A stretch of 64,000 nucleotides of DNA, taken from Methanococcoides methylutens MM1. GTDB taxonomy: Archaea > Halobacteriota > Methanosarcinia > Methanosarcinales > Methanosarcinaceae. The translations under genes were made by a program, and so were the position numbers. Location: NCBI RefSeq assembly GCF_000970325.1, contig NZ_CP009518.1, forward strand, positions 248,001-312,000. Reading direction: 5' to 3'. Shown here in pieces: positions 18,765 through 26,259 of the stretch; the stretch's first letter is position 1; each line of letters opens with the position of its first letter. The notes under the pieces were generated by a model. The model was given only the letters and a program-made list of their open reading frames with translations. It was not told where the DNA came from and made no database searches.

Positions 18765-18791
18765 GAGGCATCCAGAAGCGCTTCTGACTAA

Positions 18792-19050
18792 ATATGGATC
18801 CATTCATCTCCCCTGTACAGTCACTACTTGTACTATTGCAGTCTTGGACAGTTTTGCATTCACAGATATTGTTAGTGTTGTGTTCCATGTCTGGAGCTTC
18901 GAATGTTTAGATGTTCTGCGTTAGAATGCTAATGTTCCCTTGTGCAGCATTCCTCTAGTGAACTGGGCATATATATAGCAACACTGACTGTTTGGGCATT
19001 AAATGGGAATACACTTTGCCATCGTCAAATAGTCGTAAATTCGGTCAAAT
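18792..19050 (+). other. Intergenic stretch between the beta-helix gene and a decayed domain
   Basis: About 260 bases with stops in all frames. It probably holds eroded coding DNA that once joined the beta-helix gene to the Ig-like remnant downstream, but I cannot recognise a domain here. A 95-codon frame at 18637-18924 is mostly a shifted reading of the upstream gene. Confidence 0.4.
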
Positions 19051-19169
19051 GTGCTTTATTCTGAATTTGATTAGTGTTAGGTCACTTGAAGCCGAATTGT
19101 TCTAAGCTTTAATGTTGTTTCTTTGGATGCTGTTGATGGCAACCTTACTTACTCATCTATGGATATCTC

Positions 19170-19175
19170 ATTCAA
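19170..19175. repeat. Target-site duplication, left copy
   Basis: ATTCAA directly precedes the left terminal repeat of the IS. An identical ATTCAA (20778-20783) directly follows the right terminal repeat. Confidence 0.82.
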
Positions 19176-20777
19176 CCCAAGGTTGACAGTCAAAATAAGT
19201 ATAAGTGTTCTTAGTTGTATTTGAATCGACCAAAATGCAAACAAAACTAAGAACATACGAAATAGTTCCTAACACCAATATATCCTTTCCGATTGGAACC
19301 ATCTTGACCGTTGAAAAACTCTATGATGCCCTTGATTTTCTCACTGTATTTGGTAAACATAAAAGACATGGTATTGACATCAATAAACTATTGAAAGCTC
19401 TTGTGAGCTATAAGCTCACAGATAATTTCAGCATCAAAAAAGCACATGGATGGATAAATCGTGATGAAGTCCTTGACCATTTTAACCTTGATGAATTCAG
19501 CGAAAGAACTCTCTATCGAGTTCTTGGAATAATTGGTGCAAATCGAGAGGAGATCATTTCAGACATCCAGGATAACTTGTTCAAAAGATATGATTTCGAA
19601 CATACCAATATCAATATGGATTGGACAAGTGTTGTTCTTCATGGCGATAAAGCTTCACTTGGTAAATACGGTTACAGCCGTGATCACAGGCCAGATAAGA
19701 AACAAATAACCATAGGGATCAGCGAACTCGCTGATCCTATCAACCTTCCCATTGGGATCACTGTAGAGAAAGGTAACCTGAATGATCAAACTCATTTTAA
19801 GAAGACGTATCATCAAGTAAACAAGAGACTAAGAAAAGGTTCTCTTGTTGTCTTTGATAAAGGTGCAAACAGTATAGATAATACTGCTTTGATCAGAGCC
19901 GATGAGATGCAGTACATAACTGCAAAAAAGCTCAATAAAAGCGATGATAAGATCATCGCAGATTTTGATGAATATTCTCCAGAAATCGTTGATGCCGAGA
20001 ATGGGATTTATGGAATCAAGATCAATAAACCCAATCGTGTGAACTATCTTTACTTCTCAGAGAAACTTCAAAAAGAACAATTGGAATCAAAGGGAAGAAA
20101 AGTTCTAAGACAAATTCATGAAGCTAAAGAGCTACAGGAGATCATTGACAGAAAAAAGAAGATCCCAAAACGTTTCAGGATCAATAATGTACTGATCGAT
20201 GTAAGCTACTCATTTCAGACGAAACTGATTAGACTCAGTGAAGATGAAGCGATTAAACTTCTTGAAGAAAAGCTCATTACTGGAAGGGAAGGATTTTTCT
20301 GCCTAAAATCAAGCAAGAATTTGACACTAAAACAGGCACTTCTAACATATCGGAAAAAGGATTCTATTGAAAAGATCTTTCATTCTTTGAAGAACGAGAT
20401 CGAGATCAAACCGTTGAGAGTTTGGACGGATGATAGCATTTATGGTGCTATTATCATTGGGTTTATTGCACAGATGTTCATATCGCTGATGCGATATGAA
20501 TTTGCAGAACTGAAACATACGTCAACAAAATTCATCAAAAAATCCATTTCGAATTTGACAGTTACGGTGGATTCATGGCAGAGAAAATCAAAAAAGTACA
20601 TTTACGCCAATTTTGATGCGATAAATACTCTGATATTGAGGTCAAAGTGGGGCATTTCATGACAAATTGAGTGAATTTGTTGAAACTGTCAAATAGGATA
20701 TCCTGACAAAAAAGCAAAAATTTGGATGAAAGAGAAGGTATTCTCTTTAGAAAAGGGTCAAAACTGTCAAACTTGGG
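19176..20777 (+). mobile_element. Intact insertion sequence, IS1634/IS4-type, 1602 bp
   Basis: The ends are near-perfect 15-bp inverted repeats: CCCAAGGTTGACAGT at 19176-19190 and ACTGTCAAACTTGGG at 20763-20777, with 14 of 15 positions matching. A 6-bp duplication ATTCAA flanks both ends. One transposase gene fills most of the element. The uninterrupted reading frame, matching ends and matching duplication point to a fairly recent insertion. It landed in an already decayed Ig-like domain. A related but heavily degraded copy lies at about 21958-23125. Confidence 0.87.
19235..20662 (+). CDS. DDE transposase of the IS1634/IS4 group
   Basis: 475 residues from the ATG at 19235; an upstream in-frame start at 19205 is less likely. 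It catalyses cut-and-paste movement of the surrounding element. Candidate catalytic residues are the aspartate in INMDWTSVVL (about residue 131), the aspartate in VVFDKGANS (about 210) and the glutamate in DSIEKIFHSLK (about 380), which has the E-x6-K spacing of the IS4-type signature. No frameshift or in-frame stop is seen, so the enzyme could be active. Confidence 0.88.
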   Translation: MQTKLRTYEIVPNTNISFPIGTILTVEKLYDALDFLTVFGKHKRHGIDINKLLKALVSYKLTDNFSIKKAHGWINRDEVLDHFNLDEFSERTLYRVLGIIGANREEIISDIQDNLFKRYDFEHTNINMDWTSVVLHGDKASLGKYGYSRDHRPDKKQITIGISELADPINLPIGITVEKGNLNDQTHFKKTYHQVNKRLRKGSLVVFDKGANSIDNTALIRADEMQYITAKKLNKSDDKIIADFDEYSPEIVDAENGIYGIKINKPNRVNYLYFSEKLQKEQLESKGRKVLRQIHEAKELQEIIDRKKKIPKRFRINNVLIDVSYSFQTKLIRLSEDEAIKLLEEKLITGREGFFCLKSSKNLTLKQALLTYRKKDSIEKIFHSLKNEIEIKPLRVWTDDSIYGAIIIGFIAQMFISLMRYEFAELKHTSTKFIKKSISNLTVTVDSWQRKSKKYIYANFDAINTLILRSKWGIS

Positions 20778-20783
20778 ATTCAA
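20778..20783. repeat. Target-site duplication, right copy
   Basis: ATTCAA directly follows the right terminal repeat and is identical to 19170-19175. Confidence 0.82.
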
Positions 20784-20944
20784 GATAAGTACTGACAGCT
20801 TCGTATATGCTTTTATTTTGATCCCGCCCGGGGTCATACAGAGTATCTATGATGTGCTTCTCGAAGTTTAAAGGTGGTATATTTATTAATTCAGAAGGAA
20901 TCATCATTATTGTGGATGCGATTAGAATTTCATCTGATCAGTAA

Positions 20945-21248
20945 TGCTCCGCGGATTTATATTTGAACCAATTATGATGAATTTAGTGGCACTAACTGAA
21001 ATACTTGTCTTGACATACAAAACATTACCTTTATGTTTTTGGATTAAACGAGTACAAGAAGCTTCTTGTTATAAAGATTATAGTAGTTTAGACAAATTCG
21101 GAAAGGGGGATTTCTACAGGAACCTAATTTGATGATCTCATTTATTTATAAGTGTTCTTCCCTCATTTTTCACTCAAAATACATGCCAACAAGTTTATCT
21201 ATTTACACTGTGTATTTATATATGAGGGGAAATGTGGAGGTGTTGGGT
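20945..21248 (+). other. Intergenic region before the small secreted protein
   Basis: About 300 AT-rich bases with no recognisable gene. A GTATTTATATATG stretch near 21211-21223 is a candidate TATA element for the gene at 21249. GGAGGTG at 21236-21242 is its ribosome site. Confidence 0.45.
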
Positions 21249-21710
21249 ATGAAAACAAAACTATTAGTCTTTTTATCCATTGCAATAATACTAATGACAA
21301 TGGGTATCGCAGCAGCAAATGAAAGAGATATTGACGTTAAGCCAGGTTCATTCCCAAATTCTATTAATCTAAAGAGCAATGGCGTACTTCCTGTTGGACT
21401 ATTTGGAAACGCGACGCCAGGGTTTGAACTTGATGTAAACGAGGTTGATCCAGATACTCTGAGGCTTGGTCCAGCCAATCCACCATCTTATGGTCCATAT
21501 GATGCTACCCCATTAAGATGGGCAATTGAAGATATCAACGAAGATGGAGTTGACGATATGATCCTCCATTTTAAAGTTAAAGCGATCGGAATAGAAGGTC
21601 ATCACACACACCTTGTTTTGATTGGTGAGCTTTATGATGGTGCTACTTTTTCCGATGGTACTACTACCTTCTTTGCTATTGACTCAATAAGGCCTCTTGT
21701 AAAACCTTGA
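21249..21710 (+). CDS. Small secreted protein with an IDVKPGSFPNSIN-type beta domain
   Basis: 153 residues from the ATG at 21249, which has a strong GGAGGTG site; a longer frame from 21129 lacks a ribosome site and would bury the signal peptide. Residues 1-24 (KLLVFLSIAIILMTMGIAA) form a signal peptide. The mature part begins with the IDVKPGSFPNSINLKSNGVLPV motif, which is common in exported archaeal and bacterial proteins and often repeated in surface proteins; its function is unknown. Acidic DINEDGVDDM could bind calcium. It lies among surface-protein genes and probably acts outside the cell. Confidence 0.75.
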   Translation: MKTKLLVFLSIAIILMTMGIAAANERDIDVKPGSFPNSINLKSNGVLPVGLFGNATPGFELDVNEVDPDTLRLGPANPPSYGPYDATPLRWAIEDINEDGVDDMILHFKVKAIGIEGHHTHLVLIGELYDGATFSDGTTTFFAIDSIRPLVKP

Positions 21711-21740
21711 TTCTGATTCAACCTCAGAATCTTTTTTTTT
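21709..21740 (+). terminator. Hairpin plus T-run after the small secreted protein
   Basis: GATTCTGA pairs with TCAGAATC across a short loop, and a run of nine T follows. It starts at the stop codon. Confidence 0.78.
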
Positions 21741-21957
21741 ACTTAATGGCGAAGATTAATCTAAACAAATAATATTAACATTTTAGTTTTTAGCATTGAG
21801 TTTAATTCTGTCAGTTCAAATTTAAAATCCTCTCTTTTCTCAGGACAACTACTTTTCATTATCTTGACGGTATTTATAATTCAAATCTTAGTTATCACTA
21901 AGGATTAATACTTTCTTTTATTATTCTACTTGTTTTATAGTTATCTAATTATAATTA

Positions 21958-23125
21958 TTCTTAGTTATGTTGATTTGATCAAAAATACAACAAAAATAAG
22001 GCATTGGAGGCCGAACAATATAAAAAATATCTTGTGTGATTGGAACATACTTGCTGTGAAGAATTCGATGATCTCTTGAATTTTAAATCTGTTTTTAGCA
22101 AATACAAGCAACGTGGAGTTGCTATCTATTATTTTTTGAAGTTCTTTTAATCTATAAGTTCAAGACAATTTTAGCGGCAAAAAGGATATGAATTGATTAG
22201 TCGTGTAGTGGTTATTTCAGATATCTAGTATTAACTCTTCGCCCGATATGGTTTCGAATATACTACATAAACATAGATTTGATTAGCATTGTTTTTCATG
22301 AAGACAATTCTCTAGTTGGAATATGGCTATGTCCTTGATTACATACCAGATTAGATATCCGTCGTAATCATCAAACTCACTGTCAGCAAGTATAATCCTA
22401 TTGTTTTCCGATGATACACATCTCTCAAACCTTCAACAATGGACACTCCTTTTTTAATGTTACGTTCCCCATCTCGAACTTTTGATAGGTAGCATCAACA
22501 TATATTTATCAAATCCCATGTTCAATTTGTTTATCGGAAAATTCATAACTTTTTTGTCAAGTTCTTTGGCAATCATTGGGAGTCTTAGCCTTGAAATACT
22601 TTCTATGCACAATCCTTATGTGATCTTTTCAATCTTTTTCGTTGAAAAATATTGAATCTGGGATTAAACAATAACATTCTCAATTGCTTTTTATGTTCGA
22701 GAATAGTTCTCAAATAACTTAGTTTCGAATGCTATATTATATGGTTGTGTTTTTCTGAAGGTTAATACACCATGTTTTGTTGTAAAGGTTTTATCCAGAT
22801 ACCAATCCGCGATTTACTCGAGCGTCAGATCTTTCATGTTTTCCTGCACCTTATTGTTCAATACTTCGTTCAAGAACCAAGTGTGGGACTTATTATAATT
22901 TACAGCAATTTTGTGACTATCGACAGTTACTGTGGATTCATGAAGAAGAATGCTAAAAAAGTAAATGTATTCCAATTTTTATTGGATAAGTACCTTGATT
23001 TTGAGCTATGAATGTCAATTTCATGGTAAATTCAGTGAATTCATTAGGATTATCGAATAGGATTTCCTAACTAAAAAAAGAAACTCTCTTTAAAACGGGT
23101 TGAATCCTTTAAATTTCAGATCTTG
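21958..23125 (+). mobile_element. Heavily decayed IS1634-like element
   Basis: The DNA aligns by eye, with many mismatches and gaps, to the intact IS at 19176-20777. The left part (about 21958-22400) matches from the transposase start through the segment encoding DWTSVVLHGDKASLG and the start of the following region. The right part (about 22810-23125) matches the 3' end, including the SNLTVTVDS-coding stretch and the trailing TAGGATATCC-like DNA (TAGGATTTCC here). The middle is missing and is replaced by DNA with reverse-strand similarity to another transposase. No intact frame remains; a 79-codon frame at 22772-23011 is an accident of this decay. Confidence 0.6.
22430..22790 (-). pseudogene. 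Decayed IS256/Mutator-like transposase fragment
   Basis: On the reverse strand, about 22510-22655 reads STKKIEKIT, a stop, then ESISRLRLPMIAKELDKKV. This is the pattern of the 'S-T-R-K-V ... S-I-S-x-S-x-V-S-x-I-A-K-x-L-D-x-x-V' region of IS256-type enzymes. After a frameshift, YVDATYQKFEMG (about 22470-22505) matches the first catalytic block 'L/VDATYxKVR'. It lies between the two halves of the decayed IS1634-like element in opposite orientation, as expected for nested insertion. Confidence 0.5.
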
Positions 23126-23279
23126 TTGAAAATAGGGGTAAGCCTTTAAACCATAATTTTAATTTGAAGGTATGGGCGGTACTCTGAAACCGTTTTTAAG
23201 CATTTCTCTAATGTCTCTTCATTATTGTGATTATTGATAATTAGTATGCTGCTTTCAAATCGTATCATTTGACTTAAAG

Positions 23280-23744
23280 CTATGATCCTTTCAAATGTCC
23301 GTGTACATCAATCTCTCCGTGTACGATCCTTGTGGAAGAAATAGGTATATCATCATCGGCCATGACGTACTCGATCCTGACGATCTTTATTTCCGGCCTA
23401 CCGTTGGCCTTTCGGAGCTCGTTGATCTTCAGGGCTACGGGATAGGTTTCGGGGGATACCACGATACATTCGTAGTCGCCTTCCAGGGTAGTGCCGTAGG
23501 GGTCGGTGAGCATCTGGATCTGATAGTGGGATTCGGGGACGTTGAGTTCCTTGAGGTAGTAAAGAAGGTTGGCTTTGCGGGTGGGGTAGTCGGGGATGTC
23601 GCGGTTCTTCTGGCCAGCCATTTCGTCGGATGTGAGGCCGATGTCCAGGATATCATCTCCGGCAGTCTCAAATGCTTTCTTTATCAGGTGCTTGTGTCCG
23701 TCGTGGAGGTACTCGAAGGTTCCTCCTACTGCTGTTCTTCCCAT
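23280..23744 (-). CDS. coaD: Phosphopantetheine adenylyltransferase, archaeal type
   Basis: 154 residues. It adenylates 4'-phosphopantetheine to dephospho-CoA in CoA biosynthesis. The nucleotidyltransferase signature is GGTFEYLHDGHKHL at about residues 7-20 (H-x-G-H), and the second signature is PISSTRI near residue 138. It is the short archaeal/eukaryotic-type enzyme. The stop is UAG, but a UAA follows one codon later, so readthrough would add only two residues. The gene stands alone, divergent from radA, and marks the left edge of the compact GC-richer region. Confidence 0.9.
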   Translation of the reverse strand: MGRTAVGGTFEYLHDGHKHLIKKAFETAGDDILDIGLTSDEMAGQKNRDIPDYPTRKANLLYYLKELNVPESHYQIQMLTDPYGTTLEGDYECIVVSPETYPVALKINELRKANGRPEIKIVRIEYVMADDDIPISSTRIVHGEIDVHGHLKGS

Positions 23745-24205
23745 TATTTCCTGAAACGGGGTTTTGTATCATAAGTGTTTGTATTGGAGCGGTGGGTTTG
23801 TAGGGTTGCTTTGCGGATCATCAAATTGCAGGTCCGGGATTAAACAGGAAATGCATGCATTTAATACCGATGCAACCACCCCGCCGAAGGCGGCATGTCC
23901 TGTAAAAATGTTTGTCATTAGATTGTATGTTTTCAATTAAAGTCAACTTGCAGATTTGTCATCAAAAGGGACCTGTAGGTCTTTCTTATCATTTTTGATC
24001 CTGCCTTACTGCTAAGTAAGGTACTGGCCAGTAAGATAACCTGCAGTATGACATCTTCCGTTTTTCCGTTTGGGGTGAGTAGTGGGGTATGGCGAAGTTA
24101 ATACTTTCACACCGCTTAGCTCATCCTTAAATACTCCGCGGAGATAAAGAAGAACGAACGTGCACGCTACGAAAAGAAAACTGTGCACCATAAGGAGCTA
24201 TCAAA
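23745..24205. other. Divergent intergenic region coaD/radA
   Basis: 461 bases carry the start regions of two divergent genes. A candidate TATA, CTTAAATACT, lies at 24127-24136, and AAGGAGCT at 24192-24199 is the radA ribosome site. A small GC-rich hairpin, CCGCC-GAA-GGCGG, lies near 23882-23894. I see no RNA gene. Confidence 0.5.
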
Positions 24206-25183
24206 ATGAGTGAAGTTTTATTGGAAGATCTTGATCATGTGGGGCCGGCGACGGCGCAGAAACTTAAGGACGCCGGGTTCAACACGGTCGAGGCCATTGC
24301 TGTGGCATCCCCTGCGGAGCTTGCCAACAGTGCGGAGATAGGTGAATCCACCGCCGCGAAGATCATCAATGCGGCCAGGCAGGCTGCTGACATCGGCGGT
24401 TTCGAGACCGGAGACACTGTGCTTGAGCGCAGGAAACTTGTGGGCAAGCTGACCACCGGCTGCGAGGAGTTCGACGAGATGATGGGCGGTGGTATTGAGA
24501 GCCAGTCCATCACAGAGATGTATGGTGAGTTCGGCTGTGGTAAGACACAGGTCGCCCATCAGCTGGCCGTGAACGTGCAATTGCCTCCGGAGCAGGGCGG
24601 GCTGGGCGGTTCTGTTGTTATCATCGATACCGAGAACACCTTCAGGCCTGAGAGGATCGAGCAGATGGTCAGGGGTCTTTCCGAGAAACATGGCATAGAG
24701 TACGATCCTGAGGAGTTCCTGAAGAACATCCACGTAGCACGTGCCTATAATTCCAATCACCAGATACTTCTTGTGGAATCTGCTTCTGAACTTGCCAACG
24801 AGCTCAAGGATTCCGAGATGCCTGTGAGGCTGCTGATCGTGGACTCTCTCACCGCTCACTTCAGGGCCGAGTACATCGGCAGGGGAACGCTTGCCGACAG
24901 GCAGCAGAAGCTCAACAAGCACCTTCATGACATCCAGCGCTTCGGTGACCTGTTTAACGCCTGTGTGATCGTTACCAACCAGGTTATGTCCAAGCCGGAT
25001 GCCTTCTTCGGGGATCCCACCAAGCCCATCGGTGGGCACATCCTGGGACACACCGCCACCTTCAGGCTGTACATCAGGAAGTCCAAGGGCGACAAGAGGA
25101 TAGTCAAGCTGGTGGACTCACCCAACCTCCCGGACGGCGAGGCTATCATGTCCATCACCACGGAAGGTCTCGGGGATGCATGA
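24206..25183 (+). CDS. radA: DNA repair and recombination protein RadA
   Basis: 325 residues, the archaeal RecA/Rad51 recombinase that forms filaments on single-stranded DNA and drives strand exchange. The N-terminal helix-hairpin-helix domain ([19 protein letters not shown]) covers about residues 5-60. Walker [10 protein letters not shown], is near 107-115, Walker B, LLIVDS, near 209-214, and the L2-side TNQVMSKPD segment near 253. The length is normal and no intein is present. A good ribosome site lies upstream. Confidence 0.97.
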   Translation: MSEVLLEDLDHVGPATAQKLKDAGFNTVEAIAVASPAELANSAEIGESTAAKIINAARQAADIGGFETGDTVLERRKLVGKLTTGCEEFDEMMGGGIESQSITEMYGEFGCGKTQVAHQLAVNVQLPPEQGGLGGSVVIIDTENTFRPERIEQMVRGLSEKHGIEYDPEEFLKNIHVARAYNSNHQILLVESASELANELKDSEMPVRLLIVDSLTAHFRAEYIGRGTLADRQQKLNKHLHDIQRFGDLFNACVIVTNQVMSKPDAFFGDPTKPIGGHILGHTATFRLYIRKSKGDKRIVKLVDSPNLPDGEAIMSITTEGLGDA

Positions 25184-25252
25184 GCTGTACCGGGATCCGT
25201 TCCGAATATTGTTAAGGTAAACTTTAAGGTACCATCCGTCATATCTGACTGT

Positions 25253-25936
25253 ATGGTCTTCAAAGCCCTTGTAGTTGATATTGACGGAACTATAACCAAT
25301 CCTGACAGGTCACTGGACCTCCGGGTCGCGAAGAGATTCCGCGAACTCCGGGTTCCGGTGGTCCTTTCCACAGGAAACCCCCTCTGTTACGTTCACGCTG
25401 CTGCAAAGCTCATCGGGCTTGGCGGAATTGTGATCGCGGAGAACGGCGGGGTTATCTCGACCGGTTTTGACAAGCCTTCCATCATAGCTGATGGTATGGA
25501 AAAATGTGAGGAAGCGTACGAATTGTTATCTAACTATTTTGATCTTGAGAAACTGGATGCTGCATACCGCAAGACCGAGGTAGTGCTCCGCAGGGGCATG
25601 GATATCTCACAGCTCAGGGAGATCGTTGAGGACAATGGCATGGAAGTGGAGATCATTGACACCGGCTATGCTGTCCATATCAAGGATGGCAAGATCAACA
25701 AAGGTACAGGACTTCACACAGTGGCCGAACTAATGGGTATTGACACAAAAGATTTCCTGGCCATCGGTGATTCCTGCAATGATGCTGAGATGATGCGCGA
25801 GGCAGGCCTGGGTATAGCTGTGGGCAATGCAGATGATGACGCACGTAAGGCGGCATCCATGGTAACGAAAGCCTCATTCGGTGAGGGTATGCTGGAGGCC
25901 ATCGAATATGCGTTTTCCAATGGCCTGCTTGAATAA
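25253..25936 (+). CDS. Phosphoglycolate phosphatase, archaeal HAD type
   Basis: 227 residues of the Cof-like HAD branch annotated as archaeal phosphoglycolate phosphatase. Motif I is DIDGTI (the catalytic aspartates, residues 8-13), motif II is LSTGN near 39-43, motif III is the lysine in HIKDGKINKG near 145-155, and motif IV is GDSCNDAEMM near 168-177. It removes phosphate from phosphoglycolate or a similar small phosphoester in the cytoplasm; the substrate is inferred from the family. It lies 69 bases after radA and may be transcribed separately. Confidence 0.85.
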   Translation: MVFKALVVDIDGTITNPDRSLDLRVAKRFRELRVPVVLSTGNPLCYVHAAAKLIGLGGIVIAENGGVISTGFDKPSIIADGMEKCEEAYELLSNYFDLEKLDAAYRKTEVVLRRGMDISQLREIVEDNGMEVEIIDTGYAVHIKDGKINKGTGLHTVAELMGIDTKDFLAIGDSCNDAEMMREAGLGIAVGNADDDARKAASMVTKASFGEGMLEAIEYAFSNGLLE

Positions 25937-25956
25937 ATCTAAAAAATAATGGATCT

Positions 25957-26226
25957 TCAGTCACGATCGAATGGCAGGCCCTTTGCCATGGTCTTGTCCA
26001 CTACGATGTAATCTTTGATCGCGCTTACTGACTCGAAAGGTACAATGATGTACTGGCCGTCCTTCTGGTATTTGGAAGTGTCAAGACCTATATCAGGCTT
26101 TACGATAAGGTCTTCCAGTTCTCCGGTCTTTCCATCCATTACGATGTTGTTCAATACGCCAAGTTCGGTTCCGTCAGTAGCCATTACCTGTTTGTTGGAC
26201 AGGTTCTTTGCAAACACTTTTGCCAT
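25957..26226 (-). CDS. PRC-barrel domain protein
   Basis: 89 residues forming a single PRC-barrel domain, with LGVLNNIVMDGKTGELEDLIV and IIVPFESVSAIKDYIVVD blocks. These small beta-barrels are common in archaea and are thought to bind RNA or partner proteins; the exact role is unknown. It follows the CDC48 gene by 33 bases on the same strand and is probably co-transcribed. The ATG has a GGGAG ribosome site. Confidence 0.85.
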   Translation of the reverse strand: MAKVFAKNLSNKQVMATDGTELGVLNNIVMDGKTGELEDLIVKPDIGLDTSKYQKDGQYIIVPFESVSAIKDYIVVDKTMAKGLPFDRD

Positions 26227-26259
26227 CTTTCGTCTCCCTCTAAGTAATTAACAGATTAT

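Larger units (their letters stand above)
19055..20944 (+). pseudogene. Decayed Ig-like (cadherin-like) domain split by an IS element
   Basis: On the left side, 19102-19175 reads LSFNVVSLDAVDGNLTYSS, which matches the SFGVTASDADGDSLTYSS block of the intact domains at 16.4 kb; a frameshift precedes it and shorter matches go back to about 19055. Right of the IS, about 20815-20944 reads in shifting frames like a domain end: IYDV...LEV, then GIFINSEGIIIIVDAI before TAA, comparable to the GIYDITFAV and LTDSEVISITV blocks of intact copies. Removing the IS and one copy of ATTCAA joins the two halves. It is therefore an old surface-protein tail, already frameshifted, into which the IS inserted. Confidence 0.6.

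Noticed and set aside
22310-22400. Reverse-strand reading ILADSEFDDYDGYLIWYV as a coding piece
   Set aside because: The same bases align forward, with mismatches, to the DNA of the intact IS at about 19665-19750, so the reverse reading is probably a shadow.
22772-23011. 79-codon forward frame
   Set aside because: It lies in the decayed 3' end of the IS1634-like element and matches it at DNA level in another arrangement. It is not an intact gene.
23280-23285. coaD amber stop as a pyrrolysine readthrough site
   Set aside because: A UAA follows one codon after the UAG, so the extension would be trivial and there is no conserved sequence after it.
23870-23920. GC-rich hairpin near coaD as a riboswitch or RNA gene
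   Set aside because: It is only a 5-bp stem with a 3-base loop, with no conserved core that I recognise.
24218-25051. 277-codon frame opposite to radA
   Set aside because: It is antisense to a certain gene, and its residues reflect reverse-complement codon bias with no family pattern.
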